Shown here: positions 1 to 8,913 of the stretch, piece after piece
Numbering within the stretch: the stretch's first letter is position 1
How the letters are laid out: each line of letters starts with the position of its first letter
Assembly (NCBI RefSeq): GCF_014191355.1
Contig: NZ_JACHWM010000009.1
Location: forward strand, 124,001 to 188,000
From: Methylobacterium sp. R2-1
GTDB lineage: Bacteria > Pseudomonadota > Alphaproteobacteria > Rhizobiales > Beijerinckiaceae
Direction of reading: 5' to 3'
DNA: 64,000 nucleotides
Notes under the pieces: model-generated
The model's input: the letters and a program-made list of their open reading frames with translations, nothing else
Told to the model about the DNA's origin: nothing
Database searches by the model: none
Program-made: the position numbers and the translations under genes

Positions 1-2
1 TC

Positions 3-632
3 TGCCGCTCTCTCGGCGACGCTTGGCTGGCTGGGACATGCCGACAACTGCTCGCAGCCAAGCCTCACGGCTGGATCGCTTTTGGCGGTATCATCTTGGA
101 CCAGGACCCCATCGCGGCGCTCGACGGCTACACCCCGAACCGGCTCGCCGATGAGTTCACCCGATCCCTGCGCCTCCTCGGCCTCGATCATTTGGCGTGG
201 CACGGCCGCTTCGCCGTCTCGGCCCAGTCCTGCCAGGCAACGCATGAGGACAGCATCACGATCACCGTCGCCGCGGCGGCCACCACCGGCTCGTACCACG
301 ATCTCGCGGGCCGCTTCGACGAGCAGCCGCTTGAGTCACTCTTAAGCTTCCGTGCGGCAGCGGCGGTTGAGGCTGGAGGCGCCGGCATCGAAGACGCCTG
401 CCGCATGACCCATCACATGTGGAATGTCCCGTCGGCGACTCAGCAGGGCTGCGCTCGCGTCTCCCAACTTGCGGCTCCTCTCACTCACGATCTACCGGGC
501 GACCTGCGCGCGATTGAGTTGGAGCTGGCAATCGCCGCACACGTCGCCACCTGGGGATATCGCGACCTGCTGCTGCCTGCGTCGGCAGATCGGTTCGACC
601 ATCTGATTGGGTCGGATTGGTTGCCCGGCTGA
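3..632 (+). CDS. Unrecognised protein, probably 5'-truncated by the window edge
   Basis: The reading frame that ends in TGA at 630-632 is open back to base 3 with no stop, so the gene probably begins outside the window. The first in-frame alternative start is TTG at 96, which would give 178 residues, but it has no convincing ribosome-binding site. The visible part is rich in Ala, Leu and Asp, with no signal peptide, membrane segment or motif I recognise. It lies in the mobile part of the window, upstream of a region without clear genes. No function is proposed. Its existence as a coding frame is moderately supported by frame length and codon use. Confidence 0.5.
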   Translation, partial: CRSLGDAWLAGTCRQLLAAKPHGWIAFGGIILDQDPIAALDGYTPNRLADEFTRSLRLLGLDHLAWHGRFAVSAQSCQATHEDSITITVAAAATTGSYHDLAGRFDEQPLESLLSFRAAAAVEAGGAGIEDACRMTHHMWNVPSATQQGCARVSQLAAPLTHDLPGDLRAIELELAIAAHVATWGYRDLLLPASADRFDHLIGSDWLPG

Positions 633-1208
633 CGGGACGTCGGCTCTCAGCATGTCGGCGACAGTGCGACGGCAGTGATGGGCAACCCAGCGGATGAGGG
701 CGGCTATGCGCCGATTTCGTTGAAAAACTCGGGATCGGCCCGAAGCAGCACCGCCAGCCGCGGTTTCAGGAGAAGATCCTACTTCCGGATTGCTCAGGAT
801 GCGCGGCTATCGTTGCATCGTATCTCTGGTAAGGAACAAACATTCTCCGGCAACCTGTGCTGGGCGACGCTTGGCGCAGGGCCCCGGAGTTTTTCAACAA
901 AATCCGCCATGAGCAGACATTAGCCCACCGCCCGACAGCGGACATTCAGTTTCTGGTGAGTGGCCGTCCGGTATCGACCCATCCCTCAAGTTCGGAATGT
1001 CTGGTTCCGGGCGCATTTATGCATAATGATCCTGCCCGCCCGCGCCTGGACGCGCTGCCCCACTGATTATCGCCAAGCGACGCAACATCCTCCTGCATTT
1101 GCAGAGCAGAAACGCCAGAGAGATCGTAGGCCCACACCGGCAAGCTCCGAAGGCCTCAGCCGTGCGGATTAATCCGCGCTGCGGTAGGAAACGGGTAGGA
1201 ACGAACGA
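633..1208. other. Intergenic stretch with no convincing gene
   Basis: Short overlapping frames exist here on both strands, but none has a good start site, a family signature or consistent codon use. I see no terminator with a T-tract and no RNA gene. The stretch may hold the promoter for the metallopeptidase gene that starts at 1209. Confidence 0.5.
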
Positions 1209-3131
1209 ATGAGAGTGCGGTTTGCCGTATTAGCCTTCGCCGTATTATCCACAGCATATTTCATGCTGTTCGGACAAGATCGAAGTTCGGAACTTGCGGA
1301 TCGCCTCGTACGGGACGGAGTTGTGCGCCAGCTCGATCCAAACGAAACGCACGCCCTGACGAGCTTCATCGCGACACTTCTTAGGACCGAAGGTTCAAAC
1401 GACTTGGTCGCCGTCAATCAGCTACATAAACCCGGACGCCTCAACGTCTATATAGTAAATTCGGACAAGTCCACCGTCGCTGCCATTCCAAAAGGGAACG
1501 CCGCCTACGTCTCGTCCTCGGATGTCATCTTCATAGATGCCTCCTACTTCCGCCTCGGCTCACGGAATGTGCTCGCCGTCGCGGAGAATGCGCTCGACGA
1601 GAACGTCCTAGCGCCCCTTCGCGTATACGCGTACTTCGTCCTGGCCCACGAACTCGGGCATCGGCAACTGCATCGCGGTTGGTGGAGTGCCCTGGCGCAT
1701 TTGCGGGGCTCGAGCCGAGAGCTCGAAGCGGACGCTTTCGCCATCCGAGTTCTTCAGACGCTCTACTCGACCGAGACGCTTCGCCGGGCGGCGCACATCC
1801 CGGAGACCGTCTCCACTCTGAGCGGGTTCTTCGGTGACGTAACCCCATTGCAGCGCATCGTCGATCATCTGAGCGTCGCGGTTAGTTTCTTGGCCGACGA
1901 ACTGTTCGACAGCCCGTTCCCGATCCTGTCCCAAACTAGGGACCATCCGGCCTTCCTCGGACGGTTCCAGTCGCTGTTAAAAGGACTCGGTGACGCTGCG
2001 AATGCTGCCGGCGACGAGGACGCGATCCGAAAAATGTCGGTCGCAAGGAGCGTCTTAGCCTCGACGACCTACCTCCTCGAGCTCAGGCCGTCCGAAATAG
2101 AGTTCAATAATCACTTCCAGTACGCCTACATCGACGGATCGAAGCTGCATGTTGTCGGAAGAGATAAGCAACCGATCCTAGCGCTCGACCTCGCCGAACT
2201 GCAACCGGGTCGGCAATATCGTCGAGTCATCCAGGACATGGGCGGCGAGCCGACTGCGCGGTACTCGTGGCCGGGACGGCCGGGCGAAACCATCACATTG
2301 CGCCGCGACGGTCGGCTCGTCGCCATAAAGGGTGAAACGGGTGACGTACTCTCCGAGGTAGATCTGCGAAGTAAGCTCGGCGACAACTCCTGCGTTAAGC
2401 AGTTCATTCTTCCGCCTCAACCAAGTGACTACGCCTACGCGACGTTTTGCGAAGCTGGAAGGGCCAGTGTCGCAATAATCGGGAAAGACGGCTCGATCCG
2501 ACATCGACAGATCAAAGATCTCGTCACTGAGAGCAAGTCGATTGGCTTCGATATCCGTATATTGTTGCCGCGAACCTTCGATGTGGACGCGGCCGGGCGG
2601 CCGATGATCACTTTTTCCGTGGGCGGGGAAAACTACCGGCTGGCGCTCTCTCCGGAGCTCATCCCGCAAACCACTGTCCGCATGCTCTTGTCTGGCGAAG
2701 GGATCTGGCATACGCGTCGGGTAGGTCCCGCACAGCTCATCGAGAAGGCGACCGTTTCCGACGCAGCCGGCGAAGCTTTTTTCCTGACCGGCTCGCCAAT
2801 CTTCCGAAACGTCGAGATGCATAGCGCTGAAAAGGCCGATACTGAGCCGCCAACGTCGGAAAAGCTAGGTCCGTCCGTCGGACGGGGGCCGGACACGCTC
2901 CCCATCGCAGCGTCTTATCCCATCGGCGACAACCGCGTTATAGTGAACCTCGTCGAGGGCGGCGCCTATCTCGCCGACTTCTCCAAAAAGCGGCTCAGCC
3001 CGATACGCCGTCAGAGCTTTGGACCCGGAGAGCAGATCGCGGCGAACATCGAGGGGGATTGGATCTACTATCGAAAATACGACCGGCGGGTTTTAGTTTT
3101 TAAGGGGGCGCGAAGTGGAAAATCGCACTAG
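1209..3131 (+). CDS. Membrane-anchored zinc metallopeptidase-like protein (HELGH motif)
   Basis: This 640-residue protein starts with a hydrophobic segment (residues about 4-22) that should act as a signal anchor. The zinc-binding HExxH motif is H147-E148-L-G-H151, and an acidic ligand candidate follows in RELEADAF (E171/E173, D175). That spacing is typical of M48- and M78-like gluzincin peptidases. Residues about 300-640 look rich in short beta-strands and could form a propeller-like sensor or substrate domain; this is inference. The start at 1209 is preceded by AGGA. The end overlaps the next gene, a four-helix membrane protein, by 17 bp, so the two are probably translated together and may form a membrane complex. 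The substrate is unknown. Confidence 0.7.
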   Translation: MRVRFAVLAFAVLSTAYFMLFGQDRSSELADRLVRDGVVRQLDPNETHALTSFIATLLRTEGSNDLVAVNQLHKPGRLNVYIVNSDKSTVAAIPKGNAAYVSSSDVIFIDASYFRLGSRNVLAVAENALDENVLAPLRVYAYFVLAHELGHRQLHRGWWSALAHLRGSSRELEADAFAIRVLQTLYSTETLRRAAHIPETVSTLSGFFGDVTPLQRIVDHLSVAVSFLADELFDSPFPILSQTRDHPAFLGRFQSLLKGLGDAANAAGDEDAIRKMSVARSVLASTTYLLELRPSEIEFNNHFQYAYIDGSKLHVVGRDKQPILALDLAELQPGRQYRRVIQDMGGEPTARYSWPGRPGETITLRRDGRLVAIKGETGDVLSEVDLRSKLGDNSCVKQFILPPQPSDYAYATFCEAGRASVAIIGKDGSIRHRQIKDLVTESKSIGFDIRILLPRTFDVDAAGRPMITFSVGGENYRLALSPELIPQTTVRMLLSGEGIWHTRRVGPAQLIEKATVSDAAGEAFFLTGSPIFRNVEMHSAEKADTEPPTSEKLGPSVGRGPDTLPIAASYPIGDNRVIVNLVEGGAYLADFSKKRLSPIRRQSFGPGEQIAANIEGDWIYYRKYDRRVLVFKGARSGKSH

Positions 3132-3597
3132 TGTTCAGCTTTCGATCTTTTTGGCGGCCGCCGGTCTCGTATTTTGGGTTGTCTACGTCCTGAAGTTCAT
3201 CCTCGGCGACTCACTGTTTCTGGCTGGAGCCGACGATACCAAGATCGGCGTTCAAATAGCGTTCGGAGTTTATGGCTACCTGACGCTTCTCGTGGGCGTC
3301 TTCGTCGGTGCCGTGTACCAAGAGATCAAGTCGCAGAAGGGCGCCGGGAACGTAGAAATTGCCATTGGCCCGTCGATCGGCCGGGCACTCCGTGGCGCAG
3401 ACTTCTGGCTCGGCATTTTTGCCTCTCCCGTCGTTTACGCCGTGCTATTGCAGGCAGTGAACCTGGAGACGATCACGGCGAGCGGATTTGTGGGACTTAC
3501 CCTCGTCGGCCTCCAAAACGGTTTCGTCTGCAACACCATCGCGGAGACGATCATCGGTGGGAAACCGAAACCGCTCGGCGTAGGCGGAACGTCGTGA
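3115..3597 (+). CDS. Four-helix membrane protein coupled to the metallopeptidase
   Basis: This 160-residue protein has four hydrophobic segments at residues about 8-29, 46-68, 100-120 and 125-147, so it should be a polytopic inner-membrane protein. It begins with GTG at 3115, inside the last codons of the metallopeptidase gene (stop at 3129-3131), an overlap that suggests translational coupling. I do not recognise the family. The pairing with a membrane-anchored zinc peptidase suggests a regulator, inhibitor or substrate-presenting partner, but nothing in the sequence proves this. Confidence 0.65.
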   Translation: MENRTSVQLSIFLAAAGLVFWVVYVLKFILGDSLFLAGADDTKIGVQIAFGVYGYLTLLVGVFVGAVYQEIKSQKGAGNVEIAIGPSIGRALRGADFWLGIFASPVVYAVLLQAVNLETITASGFVGLTLVGLQNGFVCNTIAETIIGGKPKPLGVGGTS

Positions 3598-3870
3598 GTG
3601 GCTTGAAATGGCGCCGCGGCTCGATCTCTGCGTGCAACCAAAGCGGTCGGCCCGCCCCAGTGGGATTCCGCCGCTTCGTGGGTGGACAGCCGGAGCGGGG
3701 AGCGTGAGGTGAAAGCTGCGCCTATGCGCGTGCGCTAGCGAATAGTCGGTAAGCAGCAGAACTCGGCTCTGGATCGCACCAACGAGTCCGAACAAGATCT
3801 CGCGGCGGAAAGGGCTGCGCGAAGTCTTGCAAAGCCCCCGCCGAGGCGCACTATAAATCGCCAGTCGCCA
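3598..3870. other. Intergenic stretch with no convincing gene
   Basis: About 270 bp follow the membrane protein. I see no supported reading frame. The region ends at a good sigma70-like promoter (3881-3909). Confidence 0.5.
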
Positions 3871-3880
3871 CAGGACGTGC

Positions 3881-3909
3881 TTGCAATTAGGAATTATGTC
3901 CTGTATACA
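3881..3909 (+). promoter_or_regulatory. Strong sigma70-like promoter with a flanking dyad
   Basis: TTGCAA at 3881-3886 and TATACA at 3904-3909 are separated by exactly 17 bp, close to the housekeeping consensus. The inverted pair CAGGAC (3871-3876) and GTCCTG (3898-3903) brackets the -35 element and spacer and could be an operator. Transcription would begin near 3916. Confidence 0.6.
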
Positions 3910-3915
3910 TTGCTC

Positions 3916-4066
3916 GCCGCCTGCTGCGGCGCTAGTCCGTCAGGTGACATGATGAGCCCAGGCCCTCAACGACAGCGAACAAGGGCTTCTCATCGCCCCA
4001 TTGGTCTCGACCGACCTCATAACAACTCTTGCACAACAGGCGGCCTCCGGGCCGCCTTCTTCATTT
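3916..4066 (+). ncRNA. Candidate small RNA or attenuated leader of about 150 nt
   Basis: A strong promoter (3881-3909) and an intrinsic terminator (4039-4066) enclose about 150 bp with no convincing protein-coding frame. The terminator lies only 12 bp ahead of the TTG start at 4079, so the unit could be a stand-alone small RNA, or a leader whose termination controls the 4079 gene. No known RNA family is recognised. Expression is untested. Confidence 0.4.
4039..4066 (+). terminator. Intrinsic terminator ahead of the Tudor-like gene
   Basis: GGCGGCC (4039-4045) pairs perfectly with GGCCGCC (4050-4056) around a four-base TCCG loop, and is followed by the T-rich run TTCTTCATTT. It is a compact, GC-rich hairpin of classical form. 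Confidence 0.65.
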
Positions 4067-4078
4067 CAGGAGCCAGCC

Positions 4079-4741
4079 TTGCATCTTGATCCGTCTCCCG
4101 CCGTCGCAGCCTTCGCAGCACCGCCAGCCTTGGTGACGCCGGCTGCTCAAGTCGGCGCAGCACCCTCAGCCGTCATCCTATTCGGGCGTGACGAGCAGGG
4201 ACGGCCCCATGCCTCGCGGTTTGACGGCAGCAACTTGGCCGGGGTGGAGGCGGCTGCCCGGCTGATGGGCCTGCACCTTGGCGTAGCCGATACGGCTGCG
4301 CTGCGCGACCTCGCCAACCGCTTTCCGGCTGGGCGCCTCTTTCCGAGTGGGAAAGGCTTCGTGCCTTTCGTGAAGGCCGACCTCTACGCCCGGCTGCTCG
4401 CGGCCACCGGCACACCCGACACGCCGATGCCCGGTAAGGCCGCAGGCAAGCCCGCTGATGCCCCTCCGCCCACCGGCGCGGGTTCGGGCGGCAAGGGCAG
4501 CCCGGATGCCCCCGGCGGTGCGCCCAAGGCGCCGAATGACTGGGCTGCCATCGGCATTGGCAGCACCGTGCTCGCCTGCCAGGGGCCGATGGAGGGCTGG
4601 TGGGAAGCAGTGGTGCTTTACACCAAGGCCAATGACGCGTTCGTGCTGCGCTGGCGCGACTTCCCCGATGACGGCGAGTTCACGCGGGCTCGCAAAGACC
4701 TTGCGCTGATGCCGCCCGGCTCGCGCGAGGGCCTGGGCTAG
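4079..4741 (+). CDS. Unrecognised protein with C-terminal Tudor/Agenet-like domain
   Basis: I place the start at TTG 4079 because AGGAG (4068-4072) sits 6 bp upstream; a longer frame from 4001 would have to be translated through the terminator hairpin. The 220-residue product has an Ala/Pro-rich first half, a middle region that could be a small helical domain, a flexible Gly/Pro linker (residues about 120-150), and a C-terminal module with the pattern G-S-T-V-L-A ... W-W-E-A-V-V ... F-V-L-R-W-R-D-F-P-D-D. That pattern resembles Tudor/Agenet folds that bind modified peptides or nucleic acids. The DUF3768 gene follows 4 bp downstream. The role is unknown; plasmid- or phage-derived origin is likely from context. 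Confidence 0.6.
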   Translation: MHLDPSPAVAAFAAPPALVTPAAQVGAAPSAVILFGRDEQGRPHASRFDGSNLAGVEAAARLMGLHLGVADTAALRDLANRFPAGRLFPSGKGFVPFVKADLYARLLAATGTPDTPMPGKAAGKPADAPPPTGAGSGGKGSPDAPGGAPKAPNDWAAIGIGSTVLACQGPMEGWWEAVVLYTKANDAFVLRWRDFPDDGEFTRARKDLALMPPGSREGLG

Positions 4742-4745
4742 CGCT

Positions 4746-5099
4746 GTGGCAGTCCCATCCGTCGCCGCGCACTCGCATCAGGTGCGCGACCTCAACGATG
4801 CCTTCCGCCGGAGCTTCTCCAGCGGGCGGGTCGTGCTGACGGCTGGCGTAGTAGCCCTACCCGAGGCCACGCGCACTTCGCTCTTGGCGATGGTGCGAGA
4901 CTTCGATGCCTTCGATGCCTTCGATGCCGACAACGATCCGCACCGGGAGCACGATTTCGGCGAGGTTGCATCCGGCGAGGTGCGCGCCTTCTGGAAGATC
5001 GACGCGTATGACCGGACGCTCACCTTCGCCTCGCCCGATTCGACTGACCCCGCCGTCACCGTGCGGGTGCTAACCGTCATGCTCGCCGAGGAGTACTGA
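4746..5099 (+). CDS. DUF3768 family protein
   Basis: This 117-residue protein starts with GTG at 4746, just after the preceding stop. It has the features I associate with the alphaproteobacterial DUF3768 family: LNDAFRR near the N-terminus, VVLTAGV, NDPHREHDFG, a WKIDAYD segment, and the C-terminal RVLTVMLAEEY. The family is common on plasmids and integrated elements; its biochemical role is not established. The segment DFDAFDAFDAD is encoded by three perfect tandem copies of TTCGATGCC (4902-4928), which looks like local slippage. A small open frame begins 2 bp after the stop, suggesting one transcript. Confidence 0.8.
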   Translation: MAVPSVAAHSHQVRDLNDAFRRSFSSGRVVLTAGVVALPEATRTSLLAMVRDFDAFDAFDADNDPHREHDFGEVASGEVRAFWKIDAYDRTLTFASPDSTDPAVTVRVLTVMLAEEY

Positions 5100-5101
5100 C
5101 G

Positions 5102-5302
5102 GTGGGTGGGCGCAAACTCTCTTCCGCTCGGGTGCCGACGCCCGGCCCCTGGGTGGTGCGAGGTGAAGCTGAGGCAGGAGCGGACGCACCCGCCAAGGTT
5201 CGCATGCTCGGGTTCGAGCCGGCGAACGAAGATCGACCGGGCGGCTTTGCGTACCTCGTCCGCCAGTATTGGCCGTTCGCGCCGGGCGAGTACCCGCCGT
5301 AG
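5102..5302 (+). CDS. Small hypothetical protein after the DUF3768 gene
   Basis: A GTG-started frame of 66 codons begins 2 bp after the DUF3768 stop. The peptide ends in YLVRQYWPFAPGEYPP and has no membrane segment or recognised motif. Tight packing with both neighbours on the same strand is the main support. Confidence 0.4.
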   Translation: MGGRKLSSARVPTPGPWVVRGEAEAGADAPAKVRMLGFEPANEDRPGGFAYLVRQYWPFAPGEYPP

Positions 5303-5305
5303 CTC

Positions 5306-5491
5306 GTGGTCGGCATCCAGCAACTCACCGACGCTCGGCTGATGACCACCGCGCTCGGGATGGCGGCGGCGCTGCTCATGCTTATGACCGCGCCCGACTC
5401 ACCCCACCTCGACCTCGATCCGCAAACGCGAGCGGCGGTCACCACCGCTTGGAACGTGTTCGTACGAATCGCGCCGCACCTCAAGATCTGA
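5306..5491 (+). CDS. Small hypothetical protein
   Basis: A GTG-started frame of 61 codons follows the previous small frame by 3 bp. It has one mildly hydrophobic stretch (residues about 12-28, LMTTALGMAAALLML). I do not recognise a family. Position in a run of same-strand small genes is the only support. The next 330 bp up to the IS5 remnant contain nothing clear. Confidence 0.35.
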   Translation: MVGIQQLTDARLMTTALGMAAALLMLMTAPDSPHLDLDPQTRAAVTTAWNVFVRIAPHLKI

Positions 5492-5823
5492 AGCATTCAT
5501 CGCGCCGCGCCAGGACAGCGGCCCATCACGACTACCCGACGACCGCAACAACGATGACGGCGAGCCGCCGAGTGGCGCAAGGCCATCGGTGCCCTCCGCC
5601 CTACCAATCCGCCGTGCCGGTACCTTGGCGCCACCGCCTGGGCGAACATCCACGAGGCCTGCACCGACTTCATCGAGCGCTTCGGCGCCGAGGCTGTGCG
5701 CATGGGCTGAACAACACCTCTGCTGTTCGGCGTTCATCCCGAGCACGGCACGCTGCTAGGGCTCTCGTCGCCTGAATGGCTCGCCAGTGCTGGCATTTCC
5801 TCGTTTCCGGGAGAGGAGCGGTG

Positions 5824-6105
5824 ATGCTGCCGGATGCACAGCGGGATGAGCTGGAGCCGCTGATCGAGGAGTGTTGGCCGAAGGGCAAGACGCCACCCAA
5901 GGAGCTTCGACGTACGACCTCGGCAATCCTCTAGCGGCATCAGAACGGAGCCACGTGGCGATCCATCGCCGAGGAGTTGAGTCTCTGGTGGCAGGCGGCG
6001 CAGATCTTCATCCGTTGGGCTCGGGCTAGCGTCTTGGAACGGTTGCCCGACCGCGTGCAGGAACGCGGCGTCGCGCGGGGCATGACCTTCCTCGACGGCA
6101 GTAGG
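5824..6105 (+). pseudogene. IS5-family transposase fragment (N-terminal, broken)
   Basis: Translation from ATG 5824 gives MLPDAQRDELEPLIEECWP, then KGKTPPKELRRT, HQNGATWRSIAEEL, WWQAAQIFIRWARA and RGVARGMTFLDG, a clear IS5-family transposase N-terminus. It is dead: TAG at 5932-5934 interrupts the segment that should read through a Trp codon (AILWRHQNG in intact relatives). At about 6105 it stops abruptly against an IS3-type fragment of opposite strand, so one element recombined with or inserted into the other and the distal parts were lost. Confidence 0.75.
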
Positions 6106-6325
6106 CCCAGATCGGCCACTAGCTGCTTGAGCTTAGGGTTTTCTTCCGCAAGCTGCTTCAACCGGCGCAGCTAACCCGTGCCCAGACCGGCACAGAGCTT
6201 TTCCAGCGGTGAAATATCTGCTTGGAGATGCCTGTCCGGCGCAGCACCACCACGACCGGCGTCCCGGTCTCGGCCTGCTTCAGCGCAAAGGCGATCTGCT
6301 CTTCGGTGAACCTGCTCTTCTTCAC
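6106..6325 (-). pseudogene. IS3-family OrfA remnant
   Basis: Reading the minus strand from GTG at 6325, behind GGAGGAGCGG, gives the hallmark KKSRFTEEQIAFALKQAETG of IS3-family OrfA (helix-turn-helix part). A shifted frame then gives the leucine-zipper segment LAEENPKLKQLVADLGLL. The middle is frame-disrupted and the gene ends at the junction with the IS5 fragment near 6105. No OrfB is present, so it cannot be functional. Confidence 0.7.
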
Positions 6326-6540
6326 GGCTCCGCTCCTCCCGTTAGGGTCTCACAAAACCGGAAAACTCGCGCTCAGGCCGGACCAAAGCGACGGGGGACG
6401 CCAATGCGTGGTCAAGGTAACATTGCGCCGTGAAAATCGCTCGAATCCCCGTGGGGGCGGTAGATATTAGCGCAAATTTAAGCACGCAAAACCTACAATG
6501 CGATGGGCTTGCCTGGTCTGCTCAACGAATTGAGATCTAA

Positions 6541-8520
6541 ATGAATACGCCTCGCTTTGTGGCGCTGCAATCGATCGGCAGCAAGCTCGTGATCTCGATT
6601 TTAACAGCTACTCTCGCTTCCGCAGGTGCTGTCGGGCTCGTGGGATACCAACAACTGCGGAGCTCCAACGACATCACCATTCAGGCGCTGCTACAGCAGC
6701 GCTATGAGTCTGTTACGGCTACGATGGCCGCTCAAGGGAAGCGAGCTCTTGGCGTGGGTCTGACCATAGCCAGCGACGACGCCGTCGTGCATGCATTCAC
6801 GAAGAAGGATGCGGATTTTCTCGTTAAACGTTTCGAACCCATCGTTCCGGCGCTTCGCTCAGACGTTAATCTTAGCTTGCTTAGCTTTCACCTGCCTTCG
6901 GGAATCAACCTCGCACGAGTGCACGCACCCACAGTGCGCGGTGACGACGTTCTCCAGCGGCGCTCCATGGTTCGCGACGCGATCCAGACGGGCAAGACTA
7001 TGACTGGGATCGAGCCTGGTCGCGGCAATGTTTCTATTTTTGCGAGCATTCCGACGTTCGACAAAGGCGTTTTGGTCGGCATCACCGATGTGGGTGCGCC
7101 CCTAAACCAAGAATTCCTTACTGAGTTGAAGCACCGCTTCGGCGTGGACGTCGCGGTGCATGCTTGGGTCGAGGGCAAATTCGAAACGCTCGGCGCAACC
7201 TTCGCCGAGAAGAAACTTCTCGAACCAAGCGACTATCAAACTGCCTTGACAGCCGCGACCCCCTTGAAAGAGCTCCGCCTCAACGACCATCCCGTTGCGG
7301 TTCTTGCCGCGCCGCTGCGAAACTATTCGGGCCAGGCTATCGGCACGGTTGAGGTTGCCTATGACATCTCGGGCTTAGTTGCCGCCCGCAACCGAGCAAT
7401 CCTGATGTTGCTCACCGTGCTTGGGCTTGTGTCCGCGGGGGCCGTTGCAATTGCCATGCTTCTAACCCGACATCTCGGAAACCCGATTAAGGCTCTAAAT
7501 GCAACTATGTCTTCCTTGGCCGGCGGATCACTCGCCAACACAGTGCCATCGACGGCTAGGAGTGACGAAATCGGGGCCATGGCGCGCTCCGTCGAAGTTT
7601 TCCGCTCCAACATGATTGCACAGCGGCAACTTGAGTCAGATCAGGAGATTTCACGCGAAGCAAAGGTGCGGCAGGCGGAGAGACTCGACGTGCTTATCCG
7701 TGGCTTTGAGGCCTCTGCTGGCAGCATCGTTAACATGGTCACTTCGGCTGCGACTGAGCTGCAGATTACGGCAAGGAGCATGGCGGGCACCGCCACTCAC
7801 ACCGCCAGCCAATCCACTGCGGCAGCCGCCGCTGCAGGACAGGCAGCCTCAAACGTCAATACCGTTGCGGCTGCTGCTGAGGAACTTGGCTCCTCCGTTC
7901 AGGAGATCGGCCGGCAGGTAAGCGGGTCCGCGGCGTTGGCACAAGCCGCTGTTGAGGAAGCAGCAGAAACCGCGTCGCTTGTAGAAGAGCTGAACGGTGC
8001 CGTGAGCAAGATTGGTGACGTCGTGACGATGATTACCACGATTGCGGGTCAGACCAACCTCCTCGCGCTCAACGCAACGATTGAGGCGGCACGGGCCGGC
8101 GAAGCAGGCAGGGGTTTCGCAGTCGTAGCCGCTGAGGTGAAGGAGCTCGCCAATCAAACTGCGCGAGCCACTGAAGAAATTAGTGGGCACATTGGTAAAA
8201 TTCAGGGCTCGACAGGTCAGGCCGTATCGGCCATTAGCAGCATCACAGCGCGTGTCCAGCAGATTAGTGGAGTGGCCGCGAGTATCGCTGCTGCAGTAGA
8301 GCAGCAGGGTGCGGCGACACAGGAGATCGTGCGCAATGTGGCTCAGGCCGCGATGGGCACGAGCGAGGTGACATCAAATATTGCAGGCGTGGCTGGTGCA
8401 ACCGAAGACACAGGAGCTGCTGCGGATCAGGTCCTGCGGGCGGCTGGCGAATTGACGGTACAGTCAGAGCACCTCAGTGCGGAGGTTGACCGCTTTCTTG
8501 CAGAGGTTCAGGCAGCCTGA
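6541..8520 (+). CDS. Methyl-accepting chemotaxis protein
   Basis: This 659-residue protein has a first membrane helix at about 14-36, a large periplasmic sensor domain (about 37-283) consistent with a double-Cache fold, a second membrane helix at about 285-307, a HAMP domain (about 308-365) and a long coiled-coil signalling domain. The conserved hairpin tip is visible as [20 protein letters not shown] followed by [16 protein letters not shown] (near residues 500-540). It should sense a periplasmic ligand and control CheA. It carries no C-terminal CheR-docking pentapeptide and ends in AEVQAA. It stands alone with no che genes nearby and is flanked by IS remnants, so it probably arrived with the island. 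The ligand is unknown. Confidence 0.93.
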   Translation: MNTPRFVALQSIGSKLVISILTATLASAGAVGLVGYQQLRSSNDITIQALLQQRYESVTATMAAQGKRALGVGLTIASDDAVVHAFTKKDADFLVKRFEPIVPALRSDVNLSLLSFHLPSGINLARVHAPTVRGDDVLQRRSMVRDAIQTGKTMTGIEPGRGNVSIFASIPTFDKGVLVGITDVGAPLNQEFLTELKHRFGVDVAVHAWVEGKFETLGATFAEKKLLEPSDYQTALTAATPLKELRLNDHPVAVLAAPLRNYSGQAIGTVEVAYDISGLVAARNRAILMLLTVLGLVSAGAVAIAMLLTRHLGNPIKALNATMSSLAGGSLANTVPSTARSDEIGAMARSVEVFRSNMIAQRQLESDQEISREAKVRQAERLDVLIRGFEASAGSIVNMVTSAATELQITARSMAGTATHTASQSTAAAAAAGQAASNVNTVAAAAEELGSSVQEIGRQVSGSAALAQAAVEEAAETASLVEELNGAVSKIGDVVTMITTIAGQTNLLALNATIEAARAGEAGRGFAVVAAEVKELANQTARATEEISGHIGKIQGSTGQAVSAISSITARVQQISGVAASIAAAVEQQGAATQEIVRNVAQAAMGTSEVTSNIAGVAGATEDTGAAADQVLRAAGELTVQSEHLSAEVDRFLAEVQAA

Positions 8521-8639
8521 ATCTGCCAGCGGCGTCACAGCTCAGTGAACTATTAGCGCTGGGGCTACTGTGCCCCGGTGTTAGGTGTTTGATCCCGCGG
8601 TTTGGCGGTATGTTTGACCACCATGCAGCGAGGGATGCG

Positions 8640-8855
8640 CAATGAGCCAAGTTCTTCACGGCAGCGCCCGCACGACAGAGGCAGTCCGTCGCGCGATACA
8701 GGTTGGGACGGCCCGCCACTTCGCGCCGTTCGTGCACCGCCAGATGATGACCTCAACCGTGCGCAGCAGATCAGAGGGCAGCACCTTGGCATGGGGTGGC
8801 AGGCTTCGACGAGGGGCTCCAACTCCGCCCATTGCGCGTCCGTCAACACCGCCAC
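8640..8855 (-). pseudogene. IS5-family transposase fragment, frame-disrupted
   Basis: On the minus strand GTG at 8855, behind GGAGGAT, starts VAVLTDAQWAELEPLVEACH, the usual IS5-family N-terminus. The frame then shifts; RCTNGAKWRAVP is still readable in another frame before the similarity ends. It is the second IS5-type fossil in this part of the window and carries no catalytic region. Confidence 0.65.
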
Positions 8856-8913
8856 AACTGATCCTCCGCCGCTCACCTCGGCATAGGTGGGTGAACGGCG
8901 CGGGTGAGGGCGT

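Noticed and set aside
3877..4089. A 70-codon plus-strand gene
   Set aside because: It starts at the promoter itself, runs through the terminator hairpin and has no ribosome-binding site.
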